Positions 18,976-27,889 of a stretch of 56,452 nt of DNA are shown piece by piece; position 1 is the stretch's first letter; every line of letters starts with the position of its first letter. This DNA is from Muribaculaceae bacterium (lineage in GTDB: Bacteria > Bacteroidota > Bacteroidia > Bacteroidales > Muribaculaceae): the NCBI GenBank assembly GCA_017619355.1, contig JAFZSO010000018.1, positions 1 to 56,452 of the forward strand, read 5' to 3'. The position numbers were made by a program, and so were the translations under genes. A model generated the notes under the pieces. That model was not told the DNA's origin, made no database searches, and saw nothing but the letters and a program-made list of their open reading frames with translations.

Positions 18976-20842
18976 CTACGATGTAATAGTGATAGGAGCC
19001 GGTCATGCCGGATGCGAGGCTGCGTGTGCCGCTGCCAACTTAGGATCGCGCACCCTGCTCATCACTATCGACATGAACAAAATTGCCCAGATGAGCTGCA
19101 ATCCCGCGGTGGGAGGCATCGCCAAAGGCCAGATTGTGCGAGAAATTGATGCAATGGGCGGGCAAATGGGTATTGTTACCGACCGCGCCTCGATCCAATT
19201 TCGCATGCTCAACCGCTCGAAAGGTCCTGCCATGTGGAGCCCGCGTGCCCAGGCCGACCGCATGCGGTTTATCGAACTATGGCGTTACACACTTGAGAAC
19301 ACACCTAATTTATATATGTGGCAAGATGTGGCCACCGGACTCACATTTGAGGGTGGGGCGGTAACCGGTGTGAAAACCGCCTTCGGCGTCACTTTTAATG
19401 CTAAAACCGTGATTCTCACAGCCGGCACCTTCCTGAACGGGCTGATGCATGTGGGACGCGTGCAGCAAGAGGGCGGGCGAGTGGCCGAACCCGCTTCGCA
19501 TGGCATCACCGAGCAACTGGTAGAACTTGGTTTCCGTGCCGACCGCATGAAGACCGGCACGCCCGTGCGTCTTGACGAACGCAGTGTAGACTTTACAAAA
19601 GCCGAGCGACAAGACGGTGATGACGATTTCCACCACTTCTCGTTCCTTCCACAAGTGAAACGCGAACTCAAACAGCGCCCCTGCTGGATAGTTTATACCA
19701 ACGAAGAAGTGCATGAAACACTTCAGAAAGGACTGCCTGATTCGCCACTTTACAATGGCCAGATACAGAGTATAGGTCCGCGTTATTGCCCCAGCATTGA
19801 AACCAAACTGATTACATTCCCCGATAAAGACTCACACCAATTGTTCCTCGAACCCGAGGGCGAAACCACCCATGAGATGTACCTGAACGGGTTCTCGTCG
19901 TCGATGCCGTGGGATGTGCAACTCAAGGCTATCTCGCACATTCCTGCGCTCGAGCATGCACACGCATTCCGTCCTGGTTATGCTATTGAATACGACTTTT
20001 TCGACCCCACGCAACTCAACCACACCCTCGAGACCAAACTCGTCAAAAATCTGTATTTTGCCGGTCAGGTGAACGGCACCACAGGCTATGAAGAAGCAGC
20101 AGGGCAGGGGTTGATAGCTGGCATTAATGCCCACTTGCGCACCCATGGCGGAGACGAATTCACCCTTGCGCGCGACGAGGCTTACATAGGTGTGCTTATC
20201 GACGACCTCGTGACCAAAGGTGTGGATGAGCCTTACAGGATGTTCACCTCGCGTGCCGAACATCGCATCCTGCTGCGTCAGGACGATGCCGACCGCCGCC
20301 TGACCGAGAAGGCTTACAAATTAGGACTTGCTACTGAAGAGCGCTACCAACTCATGTGCAGCAAGTGGCAACAGGTGGATGCCCTCATTGATTTCACACG
20401 GAACTACTCGGTGCGCACTGCCTACATCAATCCCGGACTCGAGCAGATGGGATTCGAACCGTTGCGCCAGGGTTGCAAACTCTTCGACCTCGTGCTGCGG
20501 CCTCAGTTCAACTTCAAGACTCTTGCCTCGGTGATTCCCGACCTCAACGAGCAAATTATGGCGATAGAAGAGGGCAGGAGAGACGAGATTGTAGAGGCAG
20601 CCGAAATCAAAATCAAGTATCACGGCTATATAGAACGCGAAGAACTTATCGCCAACAAAATCGGGCGTCTCGAGGATGTGAAAATCAAGGGCAAGTTTGA
20701 CTACGAGCAAATCCTGCAACTCTCAACTGAGGCACGGCAGAAGTTGGCGAAAATCGACCCCGAAACCCTGGGTCAGGCATCCCGCATTCCTGGCATCTCG
20801 CCCAGCGATGTGAACATATTGCTACTGCTTTTAGGACGATGA
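18965..20842 (+). CDS. mnmG: tRNA uridine-34 carboxymethylaminomethyl modification enzyme MnmG (GidA)
   Basis: 625 residues from ATG 18965 (MNLDYDVIVIGAGHAGCEAA), the family's usual length; an upstream in-frame ATG at 18914 lies inside ybeY and adds non-conserved residues. With MnmE it installs the cmnm5 group on wobble uridine of several tRNAs. Visible signatures: the FAD-binding GAGHAGCE at about 11-18, CNPAVGGIAKGQIVREIDA, GTFLNGLMHVG, KTGTPVRLD, PGYAIEYDFFDP and FAGQVNGTTGYEEAAGQGL, plus a helical C-terminal domain ending ISPSDVNILLLLLGR. Nothing is missing. The stop codon is followed 9 bases later by a parS-type site. Confidence 0.97.
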   Translation: MNLDYDVIVIGAGHAGCEAACAAANLGSRTLLITIDMNKIAQMSCNPAVGGIAKGQIVREIDAMGGQMGIVTDRASIQFRMLNRSKGPAMWSPRAQADRMRFIELWRYTLENTPNLYMWQDVATGLTFEGGAVTGVKTAFGVTFNAKTVILTAGTFLNGLMHVGRVQQEGGRVAEPASHGITEQLVELGFRADRMKTGTPVRLDERSVDFTKAERQDGDDDFHHFSFLPQVKRELKQRPCWIVYTNEEVHETLQKGLPDSPLYNGQIQSIGPRYCPSIETKLITFPDKDSHQLFLEPEGETTHEMYLNGFSSSMPWDVQLKAISHIPALEHAHAFRPGYAIEYDFFDPTQLNHTLETKLVKNLYFAGQVNGTTGYEEAAGQGLIAGINAHLRTHGGDEFTLARDEAYIGVLIDDLVTKGVDEPYRMFTSRAEHRILLRQDDADRRLTEKAYKLGLATEERYQLMCSKWQQVDALIDFTRNYSVRTAYINPGLEQMGFEPLRQGCKLFDLVLRPQFNFKTLASVIPDLNEQIMAIEEGRRDEIVEAAEIKIKYHGYIEREELIANKIGRLEDVKIKGKFDYEQILQLSTEARQKLAKIDPETLGQASRIPGISPSDVNILLLLLGR

Positions 20843-20851
20843 CCAACAAAA

Positions 20852-20867
20852 TGTTTCACGTGGAACA
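20852..20867. other. parS: parS-type ParB binding site
   Basis: TGTTTCACGTGGAACA is the exact reverse complement of the classical Bacillus subtilis parS sequence TGTTCCACGTGAAACA. It is a near-perfect 16-bp palindrome centred on CACGTG. It sits between the mnmG stop and the likely apt start. parS marks the origin-proximal region for ParB spreading and SMC loading in many bacteria; the parA and parB genes are not in the window. Confidence 0.75.
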
Positions 20868-20889
20868 ATCCATAAATAACTCAATGATA

Positions 20890-21423
20890 ATGAACAAGAA
20901 AGAACTTGAAGAAGTGAAAAAAGTGGTGCGAAATGTGCCCGATTTTCCCGCAAAAGGGATTCAATTCAAAGACCTGACGACCCTGTTCAAGGACGCCAAA
21001 GCCCTGCGTACAGTGGCCGATGCCCTCGTGGACCTGTATCGCGACAAGGGCGTGACCAAGGTGGTGGGCATTGAGGCCCGTGGCTTTATTGGCGGGTCGA
21101 TACTTGCCACCGAACTGGGAGCCGGTTTCGTGCCTCTGCGCAAACCCGGAAAACTGCCTGCCATCACCATCAAGAAGAGCTACACCAAAGAGTATGGTGT
21201 GGATGTGATCGAGATACACCAGGACGCCATCACACCCGACGATGTGGTGGTGATTCACGACGACCTGCTCGCTACTGGCGGCACTATGATGGCTGCCTAT
21301 GAACTGGTGAAAACCATGAATCCCAAGAAGATTTACATCAGCTTCATTTGCGGTCTGAAATTCCTGGGCGGGCTGGAGAAATTCCCGCCCGAAGTGGAGG
21401 TGACCACACTCTTCGATTACTAA
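20890..21423 (+). CDS. apt: Adenine phosphoribosyltransferase
   Basis: 177 residues from ATG 20890, the usual size of the enzyme, which makes AMP from adenine and PRPP in purine salvage. Signatures: FPAKGIQFKDLTTLF at the N terminus, GIEARGFIGGSILATELG, RKPGKLP, and the PRPP-binding motif VVVIHDDLLATGGTM. In-frame ATGs exist at 20839 (overlapping the mnmG stop), 20851 and 20884. The longest would add 17 residues whose codons contain the parS-type site and have no counterpart in the family, so I place the start at 20890 or 20884. The stop lies 12 bases before uvrC. Confidence 0.93.
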   Translation: MNKKELEEVKKVVRNVPDFPAKGIQFKDLTTLFKDAKALRTVADALVDLYRDKGVTKVVGIEARGFIGGSILATELGAGFVPLRKPGKLPAITIKKSYTKEYGVDVIEIHQDAITPDDVVVIHDDLLATGGTMMAAYELVKTMNPKKIYISFICGLKFLGGLEKFPPEVEVTTLFDY

Positions 21424-21435
21424 AAATACCACCTT

Positions 21436-23259
21436 TTGACCGAGGAACTCAAACTCAAGGTTAGCCTGCTGCCCGAAAGTCCAGGCGTGTATCTCTATCT
21501 TAACAAAGAGGGGACGGTGATCTATGTGGGCAAGGCGAAAAAACTCAAACGCAGGGTGAGTTCCTACTTCAACCGCGTGCATCCCGTGCTGCGCACCAAT
21601 ATGCTGGTGCGCCACATCCACGACATGCGCTACATTGTGGTGAACACCGAGGAGGAGGCACTCGACCTCGAGAACAGCCTGATTAAGGAGTATCAGCCAC
21701 ACTACAATGTGCTGCTCAAGGATGACAAATCCTATCCTTGGATTTGCGTAACTAAGGAACTGTATCCCAGAGTGTTCATTACACGCGATACACAACCCAA
21801 GGGGGCGCGGATGTTCGGTCCGTATCCCCGTGCCGAGGTGGCAAAGGCACTCATTGAGACCATCAGGCAGATATATCCCATTCGCACTTGCCGACACACG
21901 CTCACGACCGACAATGTGGAGGCACGCAAACACCGGTTGTGCCTGCAGTACCACATCAAGAACTGTGAGGGCTGCTGCCAAGGTTTCGTCACGCCCGAGC
22001 ACTATGGGCAGCACATTGCGCAAATCAAACAGATACTGAACGGCGACACCAAACAGGTGAGCGACTACCTGATGGAGCAAATGCAGAGCCTGGCTGAGGC
22101 TATGAAGTTTGAGGAGGCCGAGTTGCTGAAACGCAAGTATCTGCTCATTGAGAAATATCGCGCCAAGTCGGTGATTGTGAATCCCGCCATACACAACATC
22201 GACGTGTTTGCGCTGCTGCGTGACGACAGCAACGCCTATGTCAACTACATGCACATGCGGGGTGGGGCGGTGGTGCAGAGCATGACGCTCGAATATCGCT
22301 TTATTGACACCGACACGGGTGAGACCGACCCCGAACTCATGTCGACCGCAATCCATGAAATCAGGGAGCGTTTCAAGGAAACCTACGCCACCGAACGGGT
22401 GCGCGAAACGCTGGTGAATGTGCTACCCGAATTCCCCATAGAGGGGGTTGAATTCATCGTTCCGCAACGCGGCGACAAGCGCAAACTGCTCGCCATCTCG
22501 CTCAAGAATGCGCAGCAATACATGACCGAAAAAGAGAAGCGCAGCGAGAAACTCAACCCCGAGCAACGCACCACACGCTTGCTTACCACCCTGCAGCGCG
22601 ACCTGCACCTGAACCAGCTGCCGCGTCACATCGAGTGCTTCGACAACTCCAACATCAGCGGCACAAGTGCCGTGGCCTCGTGCGTGGTGTTCCTGAATGC
22701 CAAACCCTCGAAGAAAGACTACCGACACTTCAATATCAAGACGGTGGAAGGCCCCGACGACTATGCCTCGATGCGCGAAGTACTCACACGGCGCTACGGG
22801 CGCATGCTTGAAGAGGGGAGTGCATTGCCTCAACTGGTGGTGCTCGACGGCGGCAAAGGGCAACTGAGTGCCGCCATGGAAGCCATTGATGCGCTTGACT
22901 TGCGCGGGAAAGTGGCGGTCATCAGCATCGCCAAGCGGCTCAACGAGGTGTATTTCCCTGGTGACTCGGTGCCACTCTTCATCGACAAGAACAGCGAGAC
23001 GCTCAAGGTTATCCAGCGGCTGCGCGACGAGGCGCACCGCTTTGGCATCAAGCATCACCGCAACAAGCGCAGCAAATCGCAAACGCACTCTCAACTTGAT
23101 GATATTCAAGGAATTGGAGAAAAAACCAAACAACTGCTACTCAAGCATTTCAAGAGTGTGAAACGGCTGAGAGAAGCACCTGCCGAAGACATCATTGCAC
23201 TGATAGGGCAGAGTAGGGGAGAGAAAGTAATTAACGCACTAAAACAGAAAGAAACATGA
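21436..23259 (+). CDS. uvrC: Excinuclease ABC subunit C (UvrC)
   Basis: 607 residues. UvrC makes the two incisions in nucleotide excision repair with UvrA and UvrB. Domains: GIY-YIG nuclease at about 12-95 (SPGVYLYLNKEGTVIYVGKA), a Cys-rich stretch (CLQYHIKNCEGCC), the UVR motif (about 205-240, MEQMQSLAEAMKFEEAELL), an RNase H-like C-terminal nuclease (IECFDNSNISGT, VLDGGKGQLSAA) and a helix-hairpin-helix pair at the end (DDIQGIGEKTKQLLLKHF). The start must be TTG 21436: the apt stop lies in the same frame at 21421-21423 and the next in-frame ATG would delete most of the first nuclease domain. The stop overlaps dtd by four bases. Confidence 0.96.
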   Translation: MTEELKLKVSLLPESPGVYLYLNKEGTVIYVGKAKKLKRRVSSYFNRVHPVLRTNMLVRHIHDMRYIVVNTEEEALDLENSLIKEYQPHYNVLLKDDKSYPWICVTKELYPRVFITRDTQPKGARMFGPYPRAEVAKALIETIRQIYPIRTCRHTLTTDNVEARKHRLCLQYHIKNCEGCCQGFVTPEHYGQHIAQIKQILNGDTKQVSDYLMEQMQSLAEAMKFEEAELLKRKYLLIEKYRAKSVIVNPAIHNIDVFALLRDDSNAYVNYMHMRGGAVVQSMTLEYRFIDTDTGETDPELMSTAIHEIRERFKETYATERVRETLVNVLPEFPIEGVEFIVPQRGDKRKLLAISLKNAQQYMTEKEKRSEKLNPEQRTTRLLTTLQRDLHLNQLPRHIECFDNSNISGTSAVASCVVFLNAKPSKKDYRHFNIKTVEGPDDYASMREVLTRRYGRMLEEGSALPQLVVLDGGKGQLSAAMEAIDALDLRGKVAVISIAKRLNEVYFPGDSVPLFIDKNSETLKVIQRLRDEAHRFGIKHHRNKRSKSQTHSQLDDIQGIGEKTKQLLLKHFKSVKRLREAPAEDIIALIGQSRGEKVINALKQKET

Positions 23260-23708
23260 GAATCGTGATCCAGCGCGTGAAAAACGCTTCAGTTACCATC
23301 GATAACGAATTACACAGCGCCATAGGGCAGGGGTTGCTGGTGCTTGTGGGTATCACCCAGACCGACACCGAGGCCGATGTGAAATGGTTGGCACAGAAAA
23401 CCGTGAATCTGCGCATCTTTGACGACGAGAATGGCGTGATGAACCGTAGCGTAGTAGATGTTAGTGGCGAGGTGCTCGCAGTGAGTCAGTTCACACTTCA
23501 TGCTAGCACCAAGAAGGGCAATCGCCCCAGTTACATTCATGCGGCTGGCCACGACCTGGCCGTGCCTCTCTATGAAGCCTATTGTGCCGAGGTAGGGCAG
23601 TTGTTGGGCAAGGAAGTAAAACAGGGCGTGTTTGGCGCCGAGATGCAGGTAGCGCTGGTAAACGATGGCCCAGTGACCATCATCATCGACTCACAACTCA
23701 AAGAATAG
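23256..23708 (+). CDS. dtd: D-aminoacyl-tRNA deacylase
   Basis: 150 residues, the normal length. It hydrolyses D-amino acids (and glycine) mischarged on tRNA. Visible motifs: MRIVIQRVKNASVTIDN at the N terminus, the active-site SQFTLHAS, KKGNRPSY, and the chirality-selecting NDGPVTI near the C terminus. The ATG overlaps the uvrC stop (ATGA), so translation is coupled. This is the last gene of the plus-strand run; no convincing T-run terminator follows before the convergent transposase gene. Confidence 0.95.
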   Translation: MRIVIQRVKNASVTIDNELHSAIGQGLLVLVGITQTDTEADVKWLAQKTVNLRIFDDENGVMNRSVVDVSGEVLAVSQFTLHASTKKGNRPSYIHAAGHDLAVPLYEAYCAEVGQLLGKEVKQGVFGAEMQVALVNDGPVTIIIDSQLKE

Positions 23709-23802
23709 CAAGGAAGCAGAGAGGTAAACGGAATAAGCATATTCATTTTGAAATAAATCGGGAGATCGTCTTGAATAGCATCTTGCGCACACGGTGGTTG
23801 CC

Positions 23803-23820
23803 TTGCCGCCCAAGCGGCAA
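23803..23820. repeat. Palindrome downstream of the RAYT gene
   Basis: TTGCCGC (23803-23809) and GCGGCAA (23814-23820) form a perfect seven-pair stem with a CCAA loop and no T-run. It lies 112 bases past the RAYT stop, in the 223-base gap between two convergent genes, the usual place for a REP-type hairpin. Confidence 0.45.
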
Positions 23821-23931
23821 ATGCGTGCAAATGAAACTAGTTCCGAGGGTCCTTGTTTCTTGTTCTTCCTGCCGCGCCTTTCCTTCACAATGTGGCTGCC
23901 TCTTGCCATCCCCGTGGGTTTGAGAAAAAGG

Positions 23932-25011
23932 TCAAGTGCAAATGCTTCGAGCCATTTCATTGAGAGAAAGACATTGACCTCGACTGATGTTGATTTGCTC
24001 GTTATGATGCCCCCACGGAGCAAGCAAGAGTAACTGACCTCGTGAACAAGCAAGCATACACGCGCCACTTGGTTTAGCCAAATCAGAGAATCCGTTTTCT
24101 TGCAGGTAAATCAAAGGCATTCCCATATCGAAAGCCGCACGCATTATAGCTTTCTCTCCTGGGGAGATAGCGGGGGACACAAGCACGGCACCTTGCTGCG
24201 CTGCTTTTAGATATTCAGCTATCTTTATCTGGATTTCCTGCTCGGTGAGTTTGCGAGAACATTGCACTTGAAGACGGAAAGGACGATTGAGCAAGAACTG
24301 GTTGCCAATAGCAGTGAAAGTCAATCCTGCCGCTATCACATTTCGCTGAACGCGGAATAAATCGGGGTGCTCTCGTTTCATTAAAAGTCGGCGGGGATTG
24401 TCGGCCAGATATTGCCGCCATGTCTCTAACTGCCCCGCACGAAGCAAAAGTTTATCATTATAGCCTCGGGCAAAGAGCAGACCATGTGTCCGGTCCTCTC
24501 CGTGACGATCTTTTTGAGGGTGTCCTGCTTGTTGTGTTTGTTGCGTTGCCAACGCAACAGACTGAACGGTGGAAGGGCAAGAAGAGGACAAATGTGGCTG
24601 GCCAAGAACCAATTCCCTATAATGACGATTGCAACTCTGTTTGAAACCTCGGAGTGCCATGCCAAGCGGTTTTTCCATCTTTTCCTTGACAAAAAGGATG
24701 CCATGCAGGTGATCGGGCATCATCTGAAGCGAGATAACCTCAATTTCTGGATGGTGCTGTGAAGCAAGCCACCATTCATCAGAAACTCTTTTCCCCAAAT
24801 CTGACAGTTCAATGTGAGGTTCCTCTGGACTACCTTGATGTGCAGAACTTTTGCCCACTACTTTCCCGAAGAGAGGACGCCGCCCTTCAGTAACCATAGT
24901 AATCATATAGATTTGGCGAGCAGTATAGTCATGACCAACACAGCGGCGAAGCATTGAGGGTTTCTTCTCGCCTGCAAAGTTTTTTTGCGCTTCATAGGTT
25001 TCTTTCTTCAT
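23932..25011 (-). CDS. REP-associated tyrosine transposase-like protein (RAYT, Y1 family) with extra C-terminal domain
   Basis: 359 residues. Residues about 30-215 are a Y1 transposase-like (HUH) domain: the metal-binding His pair is in MPDHLHGIL (His101, His103), the candidate catalytic Tyr184 is in FARGYNDKLLL, and YLADNPRRLLMKREHPDLF is a RAYT-typical helix. Such enzymes cut single-stranded palindromes and are linked to dispersal of REP sequences. Residues about 245-359 form a second domain (AVLVSPAISPGEKAIMRAA, GMPLIYLQENGFSDLAKPSG) that reads like a Rossmann-type DprA/LOG-related fold; this is inference. The gene starts 26 bases after mutS on the same strand. No terminal inverted repeats of a classic insertion sequence are visible, in line with a domesticated single-copy gene. 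Confidence 0.82.
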   Translation of the reverse strand: MKKETYEAQKNFAGEKKPSMLRRCVGHDYTARQIYMITMVTEGRRPLFGKVVGKSSAHQGSPEEPHIELSDLGKRVSDEWWLASQHHPEIEVISLQMMPDHLHGILFVKEKMEKPLGMALRGFKQSCNRHYRELVLGQPHLSSSCPSTVQSVALATQQTQQAGHPQKDRHGEDRTHGLLFARGYNDKLLLRAGQLETWRQYLADNPRRLLMKREHPDLFRVQRNVIAAGLTFTAIGNQFLLNRPFRLQVQCSRKLTEQEIQIKIAEYLKAAQQGAVLVSPAISPGEKAIMRAAFDMGMPLIYLQENGFSDLAKPSGACMLACSRGQLLLLAPWGHHNEQINISRGQCLSLNEMARSICT

Positions 25012-25037
25012 ACTGCGAATCTCTGTTTCGACATCAT

Positions 25038-27665
25038 TTATTTTTTGCCGGTGATGATGCCTTTGATGTCGTTGAGTTTGTTGAGGGCCTCCATGGGGGT
25101 GAGGTTGTTGATGTCGGTGTTGAGGATTTCGTCGCGAATCTGGCTCAGCACGGGGTCGTCGAGTTGGAAGAACGAGAGTTGGTAGCCGCTGCGGGTCGAG
25201 CCCACATCGGCAAGGTCCTTGGTGATAGCAGAAGCGTCGCCACGGTTGTTGTCCTCGAGCTGGCGCAGTACCTCGGTGGCACGGTTCACGATAGAGGGCG
25301 GCATACCGGCAATCTTCGCCACATGAATACCGAAACTGTGTTCGCTGCCGCCCTTCACGAGTTTGCGCAGGAACACCACCTTTCCGTCGATTTCCTTCAC
25401 GCTCACATTGTAGTTGCGAATGCGCTTGAACGACTTCGCCATCTCGTTCAATTCGTGGTAGTGTGTGGCAAAGAGCGTCTTGGCGCGGGTGCGTGACTCG
25501 TGAATGTGCTCCACGATGGACCAGGCTATGGAAATGCCGTCGTAGGTGCTGGTGCCGCGTCCCAATTCGTCAAAGAGCACCAGACTGCGTTCGCTCAGGT
25601 TGTTGAGGATGCTGGCGGCCTCGGTCATCTCTACCATAAAAGTAGATTCGCCCAGCGAAATGTTGTCGCTTGCACCCACGCGTGTAAACACCTTGTCGAC
25701 TAGGCCTATGCACGCCTTGCGTGCCGGCACAAAGCAGCCCATCTGTGCCATGAGCACAATGAGGGCGGTCTGACGTAGCAAGGCACTCTTACCCGCCATG
25801 TTAGGGCCGGTGATAATCATGATTTGCTGCTCGTCGTTGCTGAGCATAATGTCGTTAGGCACATAAGATTCGCCTGGGGGCAGCTGACACTCGATGACGG
25901 GATGACGACCCTCGGCAATGTCGATGTCGAGACTGTCGTTCAGTTCCGGACGGCAGTAACGGTTCTCGATAGAGACACGCGTGAAGGCGCTGAGGCAGTC
26001 GAGCTGCGCAATGAGGGTTGAATCGTTCTGAATGGCGGGGATGTACTCGGTCACGGCCTGCACCAGTTCGGTGAAGAGCCGGTTCTCAATCATGAGAATC
26101 TTTTCCTCTGCACCCAGAATCTTCTCTTCATATTCCTTGAGTTCCTGAGTCACATAGCGTTCGGCATTGACCAGCGTCTGCTTCCTGATCCACTCTTCTG
26201 GCACCTTGTCCTTGTGCGTGTTGCGCACCTCAATGTAGTAGCCAAACACATTGTTGTATCCTATCTTGAGGCTGGGAATACCGGTAATCTCGCTCTCGCG
26301 TTGCTGCAATTTCAGGAGGTAGTCCTTGCTGCTGCTCGAGATGAGACGCAGTTCGTCTAGTTGCTCATCAACCCCATTGTTAATCACATTACCTCGATTG
26401 AGCTGGTTGGGCGCTTCGGGGTTTATTTCACGCTCGATGCGTTCTCTGATGAGTTGGCACAGGTTGATCTGTTCGCCAAAGGCCTGGAGCACATCGCTGT
26501 GGCTGTCGAGACACATCTGCTTAATGGGACCGATAGCCACCAGTGCGTTCTTGAGCTGAACCAGCTCGCGTGGGGTGATGCGACCCACCGCCACCTTCGA
26601 GATCAGACGCTCGATATCACCCACCAGTTCCAGTTGCTCCTTGAGCAGCTGGCGGGCATCCACATCCTTGAAGAAGTATTCCACCACATCGAGGCGGCGG
26701 TTGATGCTTTTCACCTCCTTCAGCGGGAAGAGCACCCAGCGGTGCATCATGCGGCCTCCCATGGGGGTAATGGTCTTGTCGAGCACATCGAGCAGACTCT
26801 TGCCGCCCTCGCCCATGGTGGCGACGAGCTCAAGGTTGCGCACGGTGAATTTGTCGAGCCTGACGAATCGGTCGGCCTCGATGCGCGATAGGGTGGTGAT
26901 GTGCTTGATTTGGGTGTGTTGCGTGAGGTCGAGATAGTGCAGAATAGCTCCTGCGGCAATGATGGCGCAAGGCATGGCATCGACGCCGAAACCTTTCAGG
27001 TTGTGCGTGCCGAAGTGCTTGAGCAGCCGTTCGTTGGCAGCCTCAGGTCCAAAGGCCCATTCCTCAAGTTCAAAGGTGAGGTATTTGCTTGAAAACGACT
27101 CGGCAAAGCTGCTGCGGTTGCTCCGTTCGATAAGCACCTCCTTTGGCGCAAAGTTGCCCAGCAGCTTGTCGGTATAGTCAAGCGAGCCCTCTGCGACAAG
27201 GAATTCACCCGTAGAGATGTCGAGAAAGGCTATTCCGCACGTTTTCTTGCCAAAGTGAACCGCCGCGAGAAAGTTGTTCTGCTTGCGGTCCAGGATGTTG
27301 CTACCCACCACCACACCCGGGGTGACCAGTTCGGTAATGCCGCGCTTCACCAGTTTCTTGGTGAGCTTGGGATCTTCGAGCTGGTCGCAGATGGCCACAC
27401 GCTTGCCTGCCCGCACCAGTTTGGGCAGATAGGTGTCGAGCGCATGATGCGGGAATCCCGCCATCTCCAGATTCTTGGCAGCAGCGCTGGCGCCGTTGGA
27501 GCGGCGTGTGAGCGTGATGCCCAGGATTTCGCTGGCAATGACGGCATCCTTGCCGTAGGTCTCATAGAAGTCACCTACGCGAAAGAGCAGAATGGCGTCG
27601 GGGTGCTTCGCCTTCATCGCCACAAACTGCTGCATCATGGGTGTATTTTGGGGGTCTTTGGCCAT
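25038..27665 (-). CDS. mutS: DNA mismatch repair protein MutS
   Basis: 875 residues, normal for bacterial MutS. It recognises mismatches and starts repair with MutL. Domains in order: mismatch-binding domain with the GDFYE motif (residues 31-35; Phe33 and Glu35 contact the mismatch), connector, core levers and clamp, and an ABC-type ATPase with Walker [14 protein letters not shown] (about 618-630), [12 protein letters not shown], the Walker [14 protein letters not shown] and ATHYHEL. The tail ends in a short helical region ([15 protein letters not shown]), as in family members with the dimerisation tail. A promoter element lies 29 bases upstream. mutL is not in the window. Confidence 0.97.
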   Translation of the reverse strand: MAKDPQNTPMMQQFVAMKAKHPDAILLFRVGDFYETYGKDAVIASEILGITLTRRSNGASAAAKNLEMAGFPHHALDTYLPKLVRAGKRVAICDQLEDPKLTKKLVKRGITELVTPGVVVGSNILDRKQNNFLAAVHFGKKTCGIAFLDISTGEFLVAEGSLDYTDKLLGNFAPKEVLIERSNRSSFAESFSSKYLTFELEEWAFGPEAANERLLKHFGTHNLKGFGVDAMPCAIIAAGAILHYLDLTQHTQIKHITTLSRIEADRFVRLDKFTVRNLELVATMGEGGKSLLDVLDKTITPMGGRMMHRWVLFPLKEVKSINRRLDVVEYFFKDVDARQLLKEQLELVGDIERLISKVAVGRITPRELVQLKNALVAIGPIKQMCLDSHSDVLQAFGEQINLCQLIRERIEREINPEAPNQLNRGNVINNGVDEQLDELRLISSSSKDYLLKLQQRESEITGIPSLKIGYNNVFGYYIEVRNTHKDKVPEEWIRKQTLVNAERYVTQELKEYEEKILGAEEKILMIENRLFTELVQAVTEYIPAIQNDSTLIAQLDCLSAFTRVSIENRYCRPELNDSLDIDIAEGRHPVIECQLPPGESYVPNDIMLSNDEQQIMIITGPNMAGKSALLRQTALIVLMAQMGCFVPARKACIGLVDKVFTRVGASDNISLGESTFMVEMTEAASILNNLSERSLVLFDELGRGTSTYDGISIAWSIVEHIHESRTRAKTLFATHYHELNEMAKSFKRIRNYNVSVKEIDGKVVFLRKLVKGGSEHSFGIHVAKIAGMPPSIVNRATEVLRQLEDNNRGDASAITKDLADVGSTRSGYQLSFFQLDDPVLSQIRDEILNTDINNLTPMEALNKLNDIKGIITGKK

Positions 27666-27693
27666 TGACGTGCATGAATGAATAACAAAAACA

Positions 27694-27701
27694 CAAAAGT
27701 A
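27694..27701 (-). promoter_or_regulatory. TAnnTTTG promoter element for mutS
   Basis: The minus strand reads TACTTTTG, 29 bases upstream of the mutS start, the expected position for a short leader. Confidence 0.5.
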
Positions 27702-27783
27702 ATGATTTTTCTTGGAATGGACAAAAAAACGTGCGCAGGCAAAAAAAGTGTATTAAAAAATAGACAAATCAAAAATAAATGAT

Positions 27784-27791
27784 TAAATTTG
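27784..27791 (+). promoter_or_regulatory. Possible promoter element for the TonB receptor operon
   Basis: TAAATTTG occurs 99 bases before the receptor start in very AT-rich DNA. In such DNA chance matches are likely and no clear -33 element is seen, so this is a weak call. Confidence 0.3.
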
Positions 27792-27889
27792 AACTTTTGA
27801 TAAGTATTTTTACTATCAAATTATAAAAATTAACTTAATTTTCCATATTACCGCAACAAAATAAACTAATTATAAAACTAATAACTTTT

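Noticed and set aside
20839-20889. 17-residue N-terminal extension of Apt (MTNKMFHVEQ...)
   Set aside because: The codons overlap the parS-type site and the family starts near MNKKELEEV; translation from here cannot be fully excluded because the ATG overlaps the mnmG stop.
20881-22356. 491-codon minus-strand frame across apt and uvrC
   Set aside because: It spans two well-defined genes on the other strand and contains no family motif.
23691-24068. 125-codon minus-strand frame overlapping the RAYT 3' end
   Set aside because: It overlaps the RAYT in another frame and runs through the palindrome; protein-like in places, but I see no domain or start support.
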